This document shows, one piece after another, positions 56,684 to 64,000 of a DNA stretch of 64,000 nucleotides. The DNA comes from Frigoribacterium endophyticum (GTDB lineage: Bacteria > Actinomycetota > Actinomycetes > Actinomycetales > Microbacteriaceae). A program made the position numbers and the translations under genes. The stretch is from contig NZ_JAAOYV010000002.1 in the NCBI RefSeq assembly GCF_011759585.1, forward strand, positions 989,510 to 1,053,509, given 5' to 3'. Position 1 is the stretch's first letter, and each line of letters opens with the position of its first letter. The notes below the pieces were generated by a model that saw nothing but the letters and a program-made list of their open reading frames with translations, was not told the origin of the DNA and searched no databases.

Positions 56684-58072
56684 TCAGAGACCCGTCGTCC
56701 GCGACCCGCCCCGGCCGGCGCCCGGCGACCCGCGCCTCCGACGGAGCACCACGAGACGACCCAGCACCCCCACCGCGAAGACCCCCGCCCCGGCGAGCAC
56801 CGACGCGAGCGGCAGCGTGACCACGAGCGCCACGCACGCGACCGCCCCCAGCACCGGCAGCACGCGGGGCCAGCGACGGTGCTCCCCCGTCTGCGTCAGC
56901 GCCGCGACGTTCGCCACGAGGTAGTAGACCAGCACGCCGAACGACGACGCCCCGATCACGCCCCGCAGGTCGACGGTCAGCACGAGCACGCCGACGACGG
57001 CGGCCAGCACCAGCTCCGCGCGCAGGGGCACTCCCCTCCGGGCGTCGACCACGGCGAGCGCCCGGGGCAGGTCGCCCTCGCGCGCCATCGCCAGGCTCGT
57101 GCGCCCGATGCCCGCGACCAGCGCCAGCAGGGCCCCGCTCGCCGCGACGCCCGTCGCGACCGCGACCACCGGCGCCAGCCACCCCGCGCCGGCCGCCTCG
57201 ACGGCGTCGACGAGGGGGCGCTGCGACGCCGCCGTCCCCGCCGACCCGAGCGCACGGAGCAGCACCAGCGCCACCGCGGCGTACACGACGAGCGCGGCCG
57301 ACAGCGCGATGACGACGGCCCGCGGGATCGTCACCGACGGGCGCCGCACCTCCTCGGCGAGGGTCGCTATCCGGGCGTACCCGGCGAAGGCGAAGAACAG
57401 CAGGCCGGCCCCCTGCAGGACGGCGACCGGCGTCGGTCCCGCACCCGCGCCTCCCGCACCGCCCGCCGCACCTCCTGCACCACCAGCACCACCCGCACCG
57501 GAGGCCGCGTCGACGACCGCCCCGACCCCGGGAGGCGCGCTGCCGACCACGACCACCACCAGCACCAGCACGGCCAGCACCGCGGCCACGATCACCGCGG
57601 TCGCCGCTGCGGTCCGGGTGATGCCCGCGGCGTTCAGCACGGTCACGGCGACGACGAGCAGGAGGGCGGCGGGGCGGGTCCACGGGTCGGGCACCAGCGC
57701 GACCGCGGCGGTGGTCGCCATCGCGGCGCAGCTCGCCGTCTTGCCGACGACGAAGCCCCAGCCCGCGACGAACCCGGGCCACTCGCCGAGCCGCTCGCGG
57801 CCGAACGCGTAGGCGCCGCCCGAGGTCGGGTGCTGGGCCGCGAGCTGCGCCGTCGACGTCGCGTTGCAGAACGCGACGACCCCGGCGATCAGCAGGCTCA
57901 CGAGCAGCAGGTCGCCGGCCGCCGCCGCGGCGGGGGCGAAGGCCGAGAAGACTCCTGCGCCGATCATGGAGCCGAGCCCGATCACGACGGCGGCGCCGAG
58001 GCCGAGCCGCCGCTGCAGGCCCCCGGGCGCGGACGACGAGGGCGAGGCCGAGGGAGGCGGGGCGGCGGTCAC
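56684..58072 (-). CDS. APC-family amino acid permease
   Basis: Membrane transporter of 462 residues with about 12 helices. The first helix has GLGSMIGAGVFSAFAPAAAAAGD, and FAFAGYARIATLAEEVRRPSVTIPRAV is the conserved TM6 region of the APC superfamily. An unusual Gly/Ala-rich loop (residues 195-218) is coded by GC-only simple sequence. TATGCT at 58079-58084 (minus strand) lies six bases before GTG. The stop codon is directly beside the fourth palindrome of the array. Confidence 0.88.
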   Translation of the reverse strand: MTAAPPPSASPSSSAPGGLQRRLGLGAAVVIGLGSMIGAGVFSAFAPAAAAAGDLLLVSLLIAGVVAFCNATSTAQLAAQHPTSGGAYAFGRERLGEWPGFVAGWGFVVGKTASCAAMATTAAVALVPDPWTRPAALLLVVAVTVLNAAGITRTAAATAVIVAAVLAVLVLVVVVVGSAPPGVGAVVDAASGAGGAGGAGGAAGGAGGAGAGPTPVAVLQGAGLLFFAFAGYARIATLAEEVRRPSVTIPRAVVIALSAALVVYAAVALVLLRALGSAGTAASQRPLVDAVEAAGAGWLAPVVAVATGVAASGALLALVAGIGRTSLAMAREGDLPRALAVVDARRGVPLRAELVLAAVVGVLVLTVDLRGVIGASSFGVLVYYLVANVAALTQTGEHRRWPRVLPVLGAVACVALVVTLPLASVLAGAGVFAVGVLGRLVVLRRRRGSPGAGRGGSRTTGL

Positions 58073-58109
58073 GCGCGGAGCATACCCACCGCGGGTGACG
58101 CGCCCGCGC

Positions 58110-58541
58110 TCAGGCCCGGCTGTCGTACTCCCGCTGCGAGTCGCTGACGTCGCCGAAGTGCTCGATCGACCAGCGCTCGAGGGCCTTGAGCGGGGCCCGG
58201 AGCGTCTGGCCCGCCTCCGTCAGCTCGTACTCGACGCGCGGCGGCACCTCGGCGTAGACGGTGCGCGAGACCAGGCCGTCGCGCTCGAGCCCGCGCAGCG
58301 TCTGCGTGAGCATCTTCTGCGAGATGCCGTCGACCACCCGGCGGATCTCCGAGAAGCGCCGCGGGCCGTCGTCGAGGGTGCCGACGACCAGCACCGTCCA
58401 GCGGTCGCCGATGCGGTCGAGCACCCGCCGCGTCGGGCAGCCCGCCTGGTAGGGGTCGAGCTCGTGCGACGAGGCGTCGAGCTCGCGGGTCTCGCTCGTC
58501 GACTCGCTGAGCTCGTGCGTGGCCGGATCGATGGTTACCAA
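58110..58541 (-). CDS. HxlR-family regulator
   Basis: A 143-residue winged-helix regulator of the HxlR type: CPTRRVLDRIGDRWTVLVVGTLDDGPRRFSEIRRVVDGISQKMLTQTLRGLERDGLVSRTVYAEVPPRVEYELTEAG is the full domain with the family Cys at its start, a possible redox or electrophile sensor. The TTG start (58541) is the best available, since no ATG or GTG fits. It is divergent from an NAD-binding protein; repeated operator-like sites lie between and overlap its start. Confidence 0.85.
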   Translation of the reverse strand: MVTIDPATHELSESTSETRELDASSHELDPYQAGCPTRRVLDRIGDRWTVLVVGTLDDGPRRFSEIRRVVDGISQKMLTQTLRGLERDGLVSRTVYAEVPPRVEYELTEAGQTLRAPLKALERWSIEHFGDVSDSQREYDSRA

Positions 58542-58569
58542 AAAGTGCCTACTTCCCGATGGATACCAA
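58529..58569. promoter_or_regulatory. HxlR operator repeats
   Basis: CGATGGTTACCAA (58529-58541) and CGATGGATACCAA (58557-58569) are direct repeats 28 bases apart with one change. The first covers the start codon of the HxlR gene and the second faces the divergent NAD-binding gene. Spacing of about 2.7 helical turns fits cooperative binding of two dimers. Confidence 0.7.
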
Positions 58570-58619
58570 TGGACGTAGCGTAGCCCCGTACCGCCCCACC
58601 GCGACAGAAGGAGAACCAC

Positions 58620-59264
58620 ATGACCCGCATCACCGTCTTCGGAGGAACCGGCTACGCCGGCAGCGCGATCGTCGCCGAGGCCGCCCGCCGTGGCCACGAG
58701 GTGACCTCGGTCAGCCGCAGCGTGCCCGAGCAGCAGGTCGAGGGCGTGCGCTACGAGACCGGGTCGGTGCTCGACGCCGACGTCCGCGCCCGTGCGGTCG
58801 CCGGAGCCGACGTCGTCGTCTCCTCCCTCTCGCCCCGCGGCGAGCTCGACGGCCAGATCGTCGAGGCCGACCGCGAGATCGCGACCCTGGCCGCCGAGCA
58901 CGGCGCCCGCCTCCTCGTCGTCGGCGGCTTCAGCTCGCTCCGTCTCGAGGAGGGCGCCGAGCGCCAGGCCGACACCGGCCAGCTGCCGCCCGAGTTCGCC
59001 GCCGAGGCCCTCCAGATGCACGCCGTGCTGCTCGAGCTGCTCGACCGCCCCGAGGGCCTCGACTGGACCTTCGTCTCGCCCGCCATGCTCTTCGGCGCCT
59101 ACGCGCCCGGCGAGGCGCTCGGCCGCTACCGCGTCGGCGACGACGTCGCCGTCTACGACGCCGAGGGGAACTCCGCGATCAGCGGGGCCGACTTCGCCCT
59201 CGCGATCGTCGACGAGGTCGAGACCCCGGCGCACCGCCGCGAGCACGTCAACGTCGCGTACTGA
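58620..59264 (+). CDS. NAD(P)-binding atypical SDR (NmrA-like)
   Basis: A 214-residue protein with the Rossmann start RITVFGGTGYAGSAIVAEAARRG (GxxGxxG) and FVSPAMLFGAYAPGE, without the YxxxK pair, so it may act as a redox sensor or quinone/NADPH reductase. AGAAGGAGAACCAC gives it a strong ribosome site and TAGCGT at 58575-58580 a -10. Divergence from an HxlR regulator is the arrangement of electrophile- or quinone-induced genes such as those of the yodB group; induction by such compounds is inferred. Confidence 0.85.
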   Translation: MTRITVFGGTGYAGSAIVAEAARRGHEVTSVSRSVPEQQVEGVRYETGSVLDADVRARAVAGADVVVSSLSPRGELDGQIVEADREIATLAAEHGARLLVVGGFSSLRLEEGAERQADTGQLPPEFAAEALQMHAVLLELLDRPEGLDWTFVSPAMLFGAYAPGEALGRYRVGDDVAVYDAEGNSAISGADFALAIVDEVETPAHRREHVNVAY

Positions 59265-59296
59265 GCGACCACGGGGCCACACGGTGACCCCGCGCG

Positions 59297-59333
59297 GGAG
59301 GCGCGGTGACCGGTCGACGGGCACCGCGCCTCC
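59297..59333. terminator. Terminator made of an inverted GGAGGCGCGGTG pair
   Basis: GGAGGCGCGGTG (59297-59308) and CACCGCGCCTCC (59322-59333) form a 12-bp perfect stem between convergent genes. It is the same stem as at 53425-53461 with a different loop. Confidence 0.78.
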
Positions 59334-59379
59334 GGCGTGTGGTGGGGTGGTGCGCTCGGCCCACGCCGCCCGGAGCGGC

Positions 59380-59862
59380 TCAGCCCCGGCGGCGGCCGAT
59401 CGCGACCGCGAGCGCCAGGACGGCGACCGTGACGCTGCCGCCGACGGCGAGGAGGACGCGCTCCTGACGGCGGCCCGCGAGGGCGAGCCGGTTCGTCGCG
59501 TCGCGGAGCGAGTCGGCGGCCGTCTCGGTGACGTCGCGGCTCGCCTGCGTCACGTCGGCGACGATGCGCTCGGCGGCGGCCGCGAGGTCGCGGCCCTCCT
59601 CGGCGGCGTCGTGCAGCAGGCCGCGGGCGTGCTCGGCCGCGTCGCGCCCGGTCGCGGCGGCGCCGTCGACGAGGCGGGCGGCACGGTCGGCCGCGTCGCG
59701 CCCGGTCGCGGCGCTCTCGCGGACCTTCTCGCCCGCCTTCGCGGCGAGGTCGCGGAGGGCGGCACGGTCGTCGGGCGAGACGACGCCGCTCTCGTCGAGG
59801 GCCGACAGCGCACGGCGCGCTGCGGCGCGGAGGGAGTCGCGGGGCCTGTCGGGTTCGCTCAT
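59380..59862 (-). CDS. Amphipathic-helix membrane protein
   Basis: A 160-residue protein: residues 10-125 form long Ala/Asp/Arg helices (DRAARLVDGAAATGRDAAEHARG) of the LEA/apolipophorin type, and the C-terminus is one membrane helix (VLLAVGGSVTVAVLALAVAI) with a short basic end. It resembles the proteins of the DUF3618 operon at 44 kb. ATG has GAGAGG upstream. Probable envelope-stress protein. Confidence 0.68.
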   Translation of the reverse strand: MSEPDRPRDSLRAAARRALSALDESGVVSPDDRAALRDLAAKAGEKVRESAATGRDAADRAARLVDGAAATGRDAAEHARGLLHDAAEEGRDLAAAAERIVADVTQASRDVTETAADSLRDATNRLALAGRRQERVLLAVGGSVTVAVLALAVAIGRRRG

Positions 59863-59915
59863 GTCGTCGCCTCTCGTTCGCGGTGCTGAGGGCTCGACGC
59901 TACCCCGCGCACATC

Positions 59916-59970
59916 CGGATGCCCCTAGGTGGGCCCCGGCGGGCGCGGAGGGCCCAGGACGCGGCATCTC
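59916..59970. repeat. 55-bp nested hairpin, copy D
   Basis: Arms GGATGCC and GGCATC replace the GTGAC/GTCAC of copy C, so the pairing is kept with different bases. The core GGGCCCAGGACG is identical to copy C. It lies between divergent genes, so it cannot be only a terminator. Confidence 0.7.
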
Positions 59971-60036
59971 GACGCCGCCGGGGCGCGGCGTGCCGCGGCG
60001 GGGGGCATCGTGCCGCGGCGGGGCCAGCATGGGGGC

Positions 60037-61056
60037 ATGACCCTCACCTTCCCCTCCTCCTCCGCCGCAGCGCTGCGCGGGGGCCCCGCCCTGCGCTGGG
60101 GCGTCATCGGCGCCGGCGAGATCGCCGGCGACTTCACCGACGCCCTGCACTCGCTCACCGACCAGCGCGTCGTCGCGATCGCCTCCCGCAGCCAGGAGCG
60201 CGCCGACGCCTTCGCCCGCCGTCACGGCGTCGAGCGCGGCCACGACGACGCCGCCGCGATGGTCGCCTCCCCCGACGTCGACGTGGTCTACGTCGCCACC
60301 CCGCACACCCGGCACCGGCCCGACGCCCTGCTCGCGATCTCCGCCGGCAAGCCGGTGCTGATCGAGAAGCCGATGGCCGTGAGCACCGCCGAGGCCGACG
60401 AGATCGCGGCGGCGGCCCGGGCGGCGGGCGTCTTCGCGGCCGAGGCGCTGTGGACCCGCTACCTGCCCCACATGACGGTCATGGCCCGGCTGCTCGCCGA
60501 CGGCGCGATCGGCGACGTGCGGCTCGCGACCGCCGAGGTCGCCTGGGCCAACGACCTCTCCGCGCCCGGCCGCATGACCGACCCGGCCCTCGGCGGCGGC
60601 GCCCTGCTCGACATCGGCGTGTACGCCGCGTGGTTCACGCAGTTCGCCGGCGGGCACCCGGTCGAGGTGCGCGCCTCGGGCACCACCCGCGCCGACGGGG
60701 TCGACCTCGAGGCCGCGATCGTCACGCGCAGCGACCGCGGGGTGCTGGCGACGGCGGCGACCAGCCTGCTGGCGACCTCGCCCGGGCGGGGCACGATCAG
60801 CGGCTCGGCCGGCTCGGTGCGGACGCTCGACAACCTGGTCTTCCCCGCCTCCTTCGAGCTCTCGACCGACGAGGGCACCGCCGTCTGGAGCGACCCCGCC
60901 GTGCCGACCGGCCGACGCGGGCTCGCCTACGAGGCCGCGGCGGTCGCGGGCTTCGTCGCGGAGGGCGTCACCGACTCGCCGCTGCACTCGCTCGCCGACG
61001 CCCGCTCGGTGCTGGCGACGATCGAGGCGGCCCGGGCGCAGCTGACGGTGGTCTGA
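60037..61056 (+). CDS. Gfo/Idh/MocA-family oxidoreductase
   Basis: NAD(P)-dependent sugar or inositol dehydrogenase-like enzyme, 339 residues. Rossmann motif WGVIGAGEIAGDF, the EKPMAV motif (VLIEKPMAVSTAEADE) and the C-terminal sheet domain with GGGALLDIGVYAAWF containing the catalytic Asp/His region. CAGCAT at 60025-60030 lies six bases before ATG. It is monocistronic, so no pathway is suggested by context. Confidence 0.88.
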   Translation: MTLTFPSSSAAALRGGPALRWGVIGAGEIAGDFTDALHSLTDQRVVAIASRSQERADAFARRHGVERGHDDAAAMVASPDVDVVYVATPHTRHRPDALLAISAGKPVLIEKPMAVSTAEADEIAAAARAAGVFAAEALWTRYLPHMTVMARLLADGAIGDVRLATAEVAWANDLSAPGRMTDPALGGGALLDIGVYAAWFTQFAGGHPVEVRASGTTRADGVDLEAAIVTRSDRGVLATAATSLLATSPGRGTISGSAGSVRTLDNLVFPASFELSTDEGTAVWSDPAVPTGRRGLAYEAAAVAGFVAEGVTDSPLHSLADARSVLATIEAARAQLTVV

Positions 61057-61166
61057 GGGCGGCCGCGGTGGGCTGGGCGGGGCCGCCGTCCCTCCCCAGG
61101 AGCCCGTACCCCACAGGGTCGAGACCCGGGGAGGCGCAGTCAGGCACCACCTGACAGGATCAGCCC

Positions 61167-62639
61167 ATGAGATGGCGCTCCGTGCTGAAGGCACTCCCCA
61201 CCGTGGTGCTCGTCGTGGACATCGTGATCCGCGTGGTGTCGGTGGCGGCCGTGCCGCGCAACCGCAAGCCGAGCTCGGCGATGGCGTGGCTGACCGCGAT
61301 CTTCGTCGCGCCCATCCCGGGCAGCCTGCTCTTCGGGCTGATCGGCTCGTCGAAGCTGCCCCGCGACCGGCGTGAGAAGCAGCGCGAGATCAACCAGCGC
61401 ATCCTCGACGGCACCGCGAGCCTCGACACGAAGGCCGCGACGGTCGAGACCGAGCCGCCGTGGTTCGGCAGCGTCGTGAAGCTCAACCGCACCCTCGGCT
61501 CGATGCCCCTCAGCCCGGGCAACACCGCCGAGCTGCTGCCCGACTACCGCGCGTCGATCGAGGCGATGACGGCCGCCGTCGACGAGGCCGAGCGCTACGT
61601 GCACGTCGAGTTCTACATCTTCACCCGCGACGAGACGACCTTCCCGTTCTTCGACGCGCTGAAGCGGGCCCACGACCGCGGCGTGCAGGTGCGGGTGCTC
61701 TACGACCACTGGGCGACGATCCGCAACCCGCAGGGCCGGGTCACGCGACGGTGGCTGCGCGAGGCGGGGCTGAACTTCGAGGAGATGCTGCCGTTCCACC
61801 CGACGAAGGGCATGTGGCGGCGCCCCGACCTGCGCAACCACCGCAAGATCGTCGTCGTCGACGGCGACGTCGCCTTCACGGGCTCGCAGAACATGACCGA
61901 CCCGAGCTACAACAAGCGCGGCAACATCAAGCGCGGCCTGCAGTGGAAGGACCTGATGGTGCGGCTCGACGGGCCCGGCGCCGTCGGCCTCAACGCGCTC
62001 TTCCTCACCGACTGGTACTCGGAGACCGACGAGCTGCCGGTCGTCGACGACCTCGAGGCCCCCGTCGAGCGCCGCACCGGCCCCGACGCGATCGAGTGCC
62101 AGGTCGTGCCGAGCGGGCCAGGGTTCGACGGCGAGAACAACCTGCGGCTGTTCAACGCGCTCGTCTACGGCGCGCAGGAGAAGCTCATCATCGCGAGCCC
62201 CTACTTCGTGCCCGACGACTCGATGCTCTACGCGATCACCACGGCCGCCGAGCGCGGCGTCGACGTGCAGCTGTTCGCGTGCGAGGTGGCAGACCAGTTC
62301 CTCGTCTACCACGCCCAGCGGTCGTACTACGAGACGCTGCTGCGCTCGGGCGTCCGGATCTTCCTCTACGAGAAGCCGATCGTGCTGCACTCGAAGCACT
62401 TCACCGTCGACGACGACGTGGCCGTCGTCGGCTCGAGCAACATGGACATGCGCTCGTTCAGTCTCAACTTCGAGGTGTCGCTGCTCGTGCGCGGCGCCCA
62501 CTTCGTCGAGCGCCTGCGCGCGGTGGAGGACGACTACCGCTCGAAGTCGCGCGAGGTGCACCTCGACGAGTGGCTGACGCGGCCGGCGGCGATCCAGGTC
62601 GTCGACAACGTCGCGAGGCTGACCGCGGCGGTGCAGTAG
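61167..62639 (+). CDS. cls: Cardiolipin synthase (PLD family)
   Basis: Membrane enzyme of 490 residues that joins two phosphatidylglycerol molecules, or PG and another lipid, into cardiolipin. Two N-terminal helices (VVLVVDIVIRVVSVAAV and SAMAWLTAIFVAPIPGSLLFG) and two HKD motifs: NHRKIVVVDGDVAFTGSQNM and LHSKHFTVDDDVAVVGSSNMD. The first HKD has R in place of the usual spacing residue but keeps H, K and D. CAGGAT at 61155-61160 lies six bases before ATG. Confidence 0.92.
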   Translation: MRWRSVLKALPTVVLVVDIVIRVVSVAAVPRNRKPSSAMAWLTAIFVAPIPGSLLFGLIGSSKLPRDRREKQREINQRILDGTASLDTKAATVETEPPWFGSVVKLNRTLGSMPLSPGNTAELLPDYRASIEAMTAAVDEAERYVHVEFYIFTRDETTFPFFDALKRAHDRGVQVRVLYDHWATIRNPQGRVTRRWLREAGLNFEEMLPFHPTKGMWRRPDLRNHRKIVVVDGDVAFTGSQNMTDPSYNKRGNIKRGLQWKDLMVRLDGPGAVGLNALFLTDWYSETDELPVVDDLEAPVERRTGPDAIECQVVPSGPGFDGENNLRLFNALVYGAQEKLIIASPYFVPDDSMLYAITTAAERGVDVQLFACEVADQFLVYHAQRSYYETLLRSGVRIFLYEKPIVLHSKHFTVDDDVAVVGSSNMDMRSFSLNFEVSLLVRGAHFVERLRAVEDDYRSKSREVHLDEWLTRPAAIQVVDNVARLTAAVQ

Positions 62640-62812
62640 GCGGGAGGCGCGGGAGCGCGGGCCGGGCGCGGGCCGGGCGGGAGGCGCGGGCCGGGCGCCC
62701 CGCGGGTCCCGTCGCGCTGACGGCTGCGTCATGGGATGGCTCCCTAGGGTGTGCCCGCCCCGCGACCCGTCGACGCCCGACCCCCGGCGGGGCTCGTCCG
62801 GAAGGCCCCGCG

Positions 62813-64000
62813 GTGTCGTTCTCCCTCGTCTCCGTCCTCACCCTGGCGCCGGTGTACGCCCTGGCGCTCGGGCTGGCCGTGTGTCTCGTGCGCCCACCGC
62901 GCGGCTGGGTCAGGAGGCGGGACGCGCGGCCCCGACCCCGCCCCCGGCGCTGGTGGACGGCGGTCGGCGTCGCCGCCGTGGTCGGTGCCGGCGCGGGCGC
63001 CCTGGTGTCGTGGTGGGTCGGCGACGTGCAGGCCGCCCTCGACGTACCTCCGACCTGGGTCGACCGGGCCTGGGTCTCCGCGCTCGGCGCGGGCCTGGCC
63101 GTGGCGGTCGTCGCCGGCGTGCGCGGCGGGGCCGGGCGTCGCGTCGTGGCCGGGCTCGGAGTCGTCGTCTTCGCGCTCTCGACGGGCCTCGCCGTCAACC
63201 GTGACGCCGGGCTGTTCCCGACCGTGGGGGCGCTGCTCGGGGTGTCGCACGTCGCGCCGCTCACGCTGCCGCCCGCCCAGCACGGGGCGTCGGCAGGCGA
63301 CGCGACCACCGCCTCCGGCACCCTCCCGGCGGAGTGGACCCCGCCCGCCGACCTGCCCCGGCACGGCCGGCTCGGCAGCGTGGTGATCCCGGCGACCGAC
63401 TCGCACTTCCGGGCCCGGCCCGCCCTGGTGTGGCTGCCGCCCGCCGCGCTGACCGCCGACCCGCCCGCGCTGCCGGTCGTCGAGGCGCTCTCCGGCCAGG
63501 GGCCGGGCGCCGCCCCCGAGAACCTCGTCGACGCCGGGCACCTCGACGACCAGCTCGACGCCCTGGCGGCGCAGCACGACGGTCTCGCGCCCATCGTCGT
63601 GATGCCCGACCAGCTCGGCCGGCCGACCTCGAACCCGATGTGCGTCGACGGCGAGCTCGGCGACAGCGCGACCTGGCTCACCCGGGACGTGCCCGCCTGG
63701 GTCACGGCCCACCTCGACGTGCAGCGCTCCCCCGCCGCGTGGGCGATCGCCGGCTTCTCGCAGGGCGGCACCTGCTCGGTGCAGCTGGCGACGGAGCACC
63801 CCGACGTCTTCGGCTCGTTCGTCGACGTCAGCGGGCAGCTCGGGCCGCTGCTCGACGGCGGCGTCGACCGCACGATCGCCCGCGGATTCGACGGCTCGCG
63901 CGCCGCGTACGACGCTGCCCAGCCGGTCGCGGTGATGCGGGCGCATGGTCGGTACGCCGACCTCGGCGGCTTCTTCGCGGTGGGGGCCGACGACTCGCGC
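62813..64000 (+). CDS. Secreted-type alpha/beta esterase (runs off window)
   Basis: At least 396 residues, cut by the right edge. Three to four N-terminal membrane helices precede an esterase domain of the PF00756 type (mycolyltransferase/feruloyl-esterase-like): MPDQLGRPTSNPMCVDGELG, then the nucleophile elbow GFSQGGTCS and DVSGQLGPL. The Asp and His of the triad would lie beyond or near the edge. GTG 62813 has GGAAGG seven bases upstream, and TAGGGT at 62743-62748 is the likely -10. The membrane plus external esterase layout suggests cell-surface acyl transfer; inferred. Confidence 0.8.
   Translation, partial: MSFSLVSVLTLAPVYALALGLAVCLVRPPRGWVRRRDARPRPRPRRWWTAVGVAAVVGAGAGALVSWWVGDVQAALDVPPTWVDRAWVSALGAGLAVAVVAGVRGGAGRRVVAGLGVVVFALSTGLAVNRDAGLFPTVGALLGVSHVAPLTLPPAQHGASAGDATTASGTLPAEWTPPADLPRHGRLGSVVIPATDSHFRARPALVWLPPAALTADPPALPVVEALSGQGPGAAPENLVDAGHLDDQLDALAAQHDGLAPIVVMPDQLGRPTSNPMCVDGELGDSATWLTRDVPAWVTAHLDVQRSPAAWAIAGFSQGGTCSVQLATEHPDVFGSFVDVSGQLGPLLDGGVDRTIARGFDGSRAAYDAAQPVAVMRAHGRYADLGGFFAVGADDSR

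Larger units (their letters stand above)
510..62690. repeat. Dispersed GGAG[G/T]CGCGG oligonucleotide family
   Basis: Copies in gaps, given by first base on either strand. G-form: 598, 677, 16607, 18362, 32340, 32785, 33469, 34906, 36304, 36937, 36997, 39125, 39151, 42570, 48079, 53372, 53425, 53450, 56298, 59297, 59322, 61130, 62643 and 62680. T-form (GGAGTCGCGGG): 510, 11413, 14472, 25714, 31004, 37989 and 46861. Only about ten copies were noticed inside genes, although genes fill roughly nine tenths of the window. Inverted pairs form the terminators at 39125, 53425 and 59297. Confidence 0.85.

Overview
The window is about 72 to 74% G+C. It shows dense gene packing, many GTG starts and several families typical of Microbacteriaceae (DUF7882, DUF6766, DUF3140, DUF1653, DUF3618/holin modules). 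It is best read as chromosome of a high-GC actinobacterium of that family, probably plant- or soil-associated; the genus cannot be fixed from sequence alone. No rRNA, tRNA, CRISPR array, insertion sequence or prophage was seen. About 68 genes are called. Two (27 and 66 residues) are very short or start at a non-standard codon.

Layout. 1-5.5 kb: oxidoreductases (SDR, epimerase-like, aldo/keto reductase, FMN quinone reductase), a double GNAT protein and DUF1810. 5.6-11.3 kb: a DNA-repair pair, the giant helicase Lhr followed by the glycosylase Nei2. 11.5-18.3 kb: peroxiredoxin, GNAT, amino-acid permease and two paralogous membrane-anchored beta-propeller proteins flanking a tiny membrane protein. 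18.4-23.3 kb: the most striking unit, a three-gene overlapping operon of a processive GT2 glycan synthase, a HlyD-like membrane-fusion protein and a GH81 endo-beta-1,3-glucanase lipoprotein. I read it as a synthesis/export/trimming system for a beta-1,3-glucan. 23.8-32.7 kb: metabolic and hypothetical genes (G6PDH, HAD phosphatase, SDR, transglutaminase) with an orphan lower-GC AAA ATPase at 27.5-28.7 kb that looks transferred. 32.8-43.5 kb: envelope and regulatory genes, the RuMP formaldehyde-fixing pair hxlAB with a divergent HATPase-LuxR regulator, an L,D-transpeptidase, an ECF sigma factor with a membrane partner, an esterase and a PH-domain protein. 43.9-49.5 kb: a stress/envelope operon (DUF3618, holin-like, disordered membrane protein), a CaCA antiporter and a small lipoprotein/microprotein/DUF6766 set. 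49.7-64 kb: TetR and AraC regulators, NDH-2, an MFS exporter with divergent TetR, a GIY-YIG protein beside four identical-core palindromes, an APC permease, an HxlR regulator with its NAD-binding target, Gfo/Idh, cardiolipin synthase and a truncated esterase.

Two genome-wide signals run through the window. First, about 25 genes carry a TANNNT or CANNNT hexamer exactly 6 or 7 bases before the start codon, the signature of leaderless mRNAs; this decided many starts here. Second, a short oligonucleotide GGAG[G/T]CGCGG occurs about 31 times in the small intergenic fraction in both orientations. Some copies are inverted pairs forming terminator hairpins, resembling the distribution of DNA-uptake sequences in other bacteria. 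A separate family of four 55-bp nested hairpins with compensatory changes is also present.
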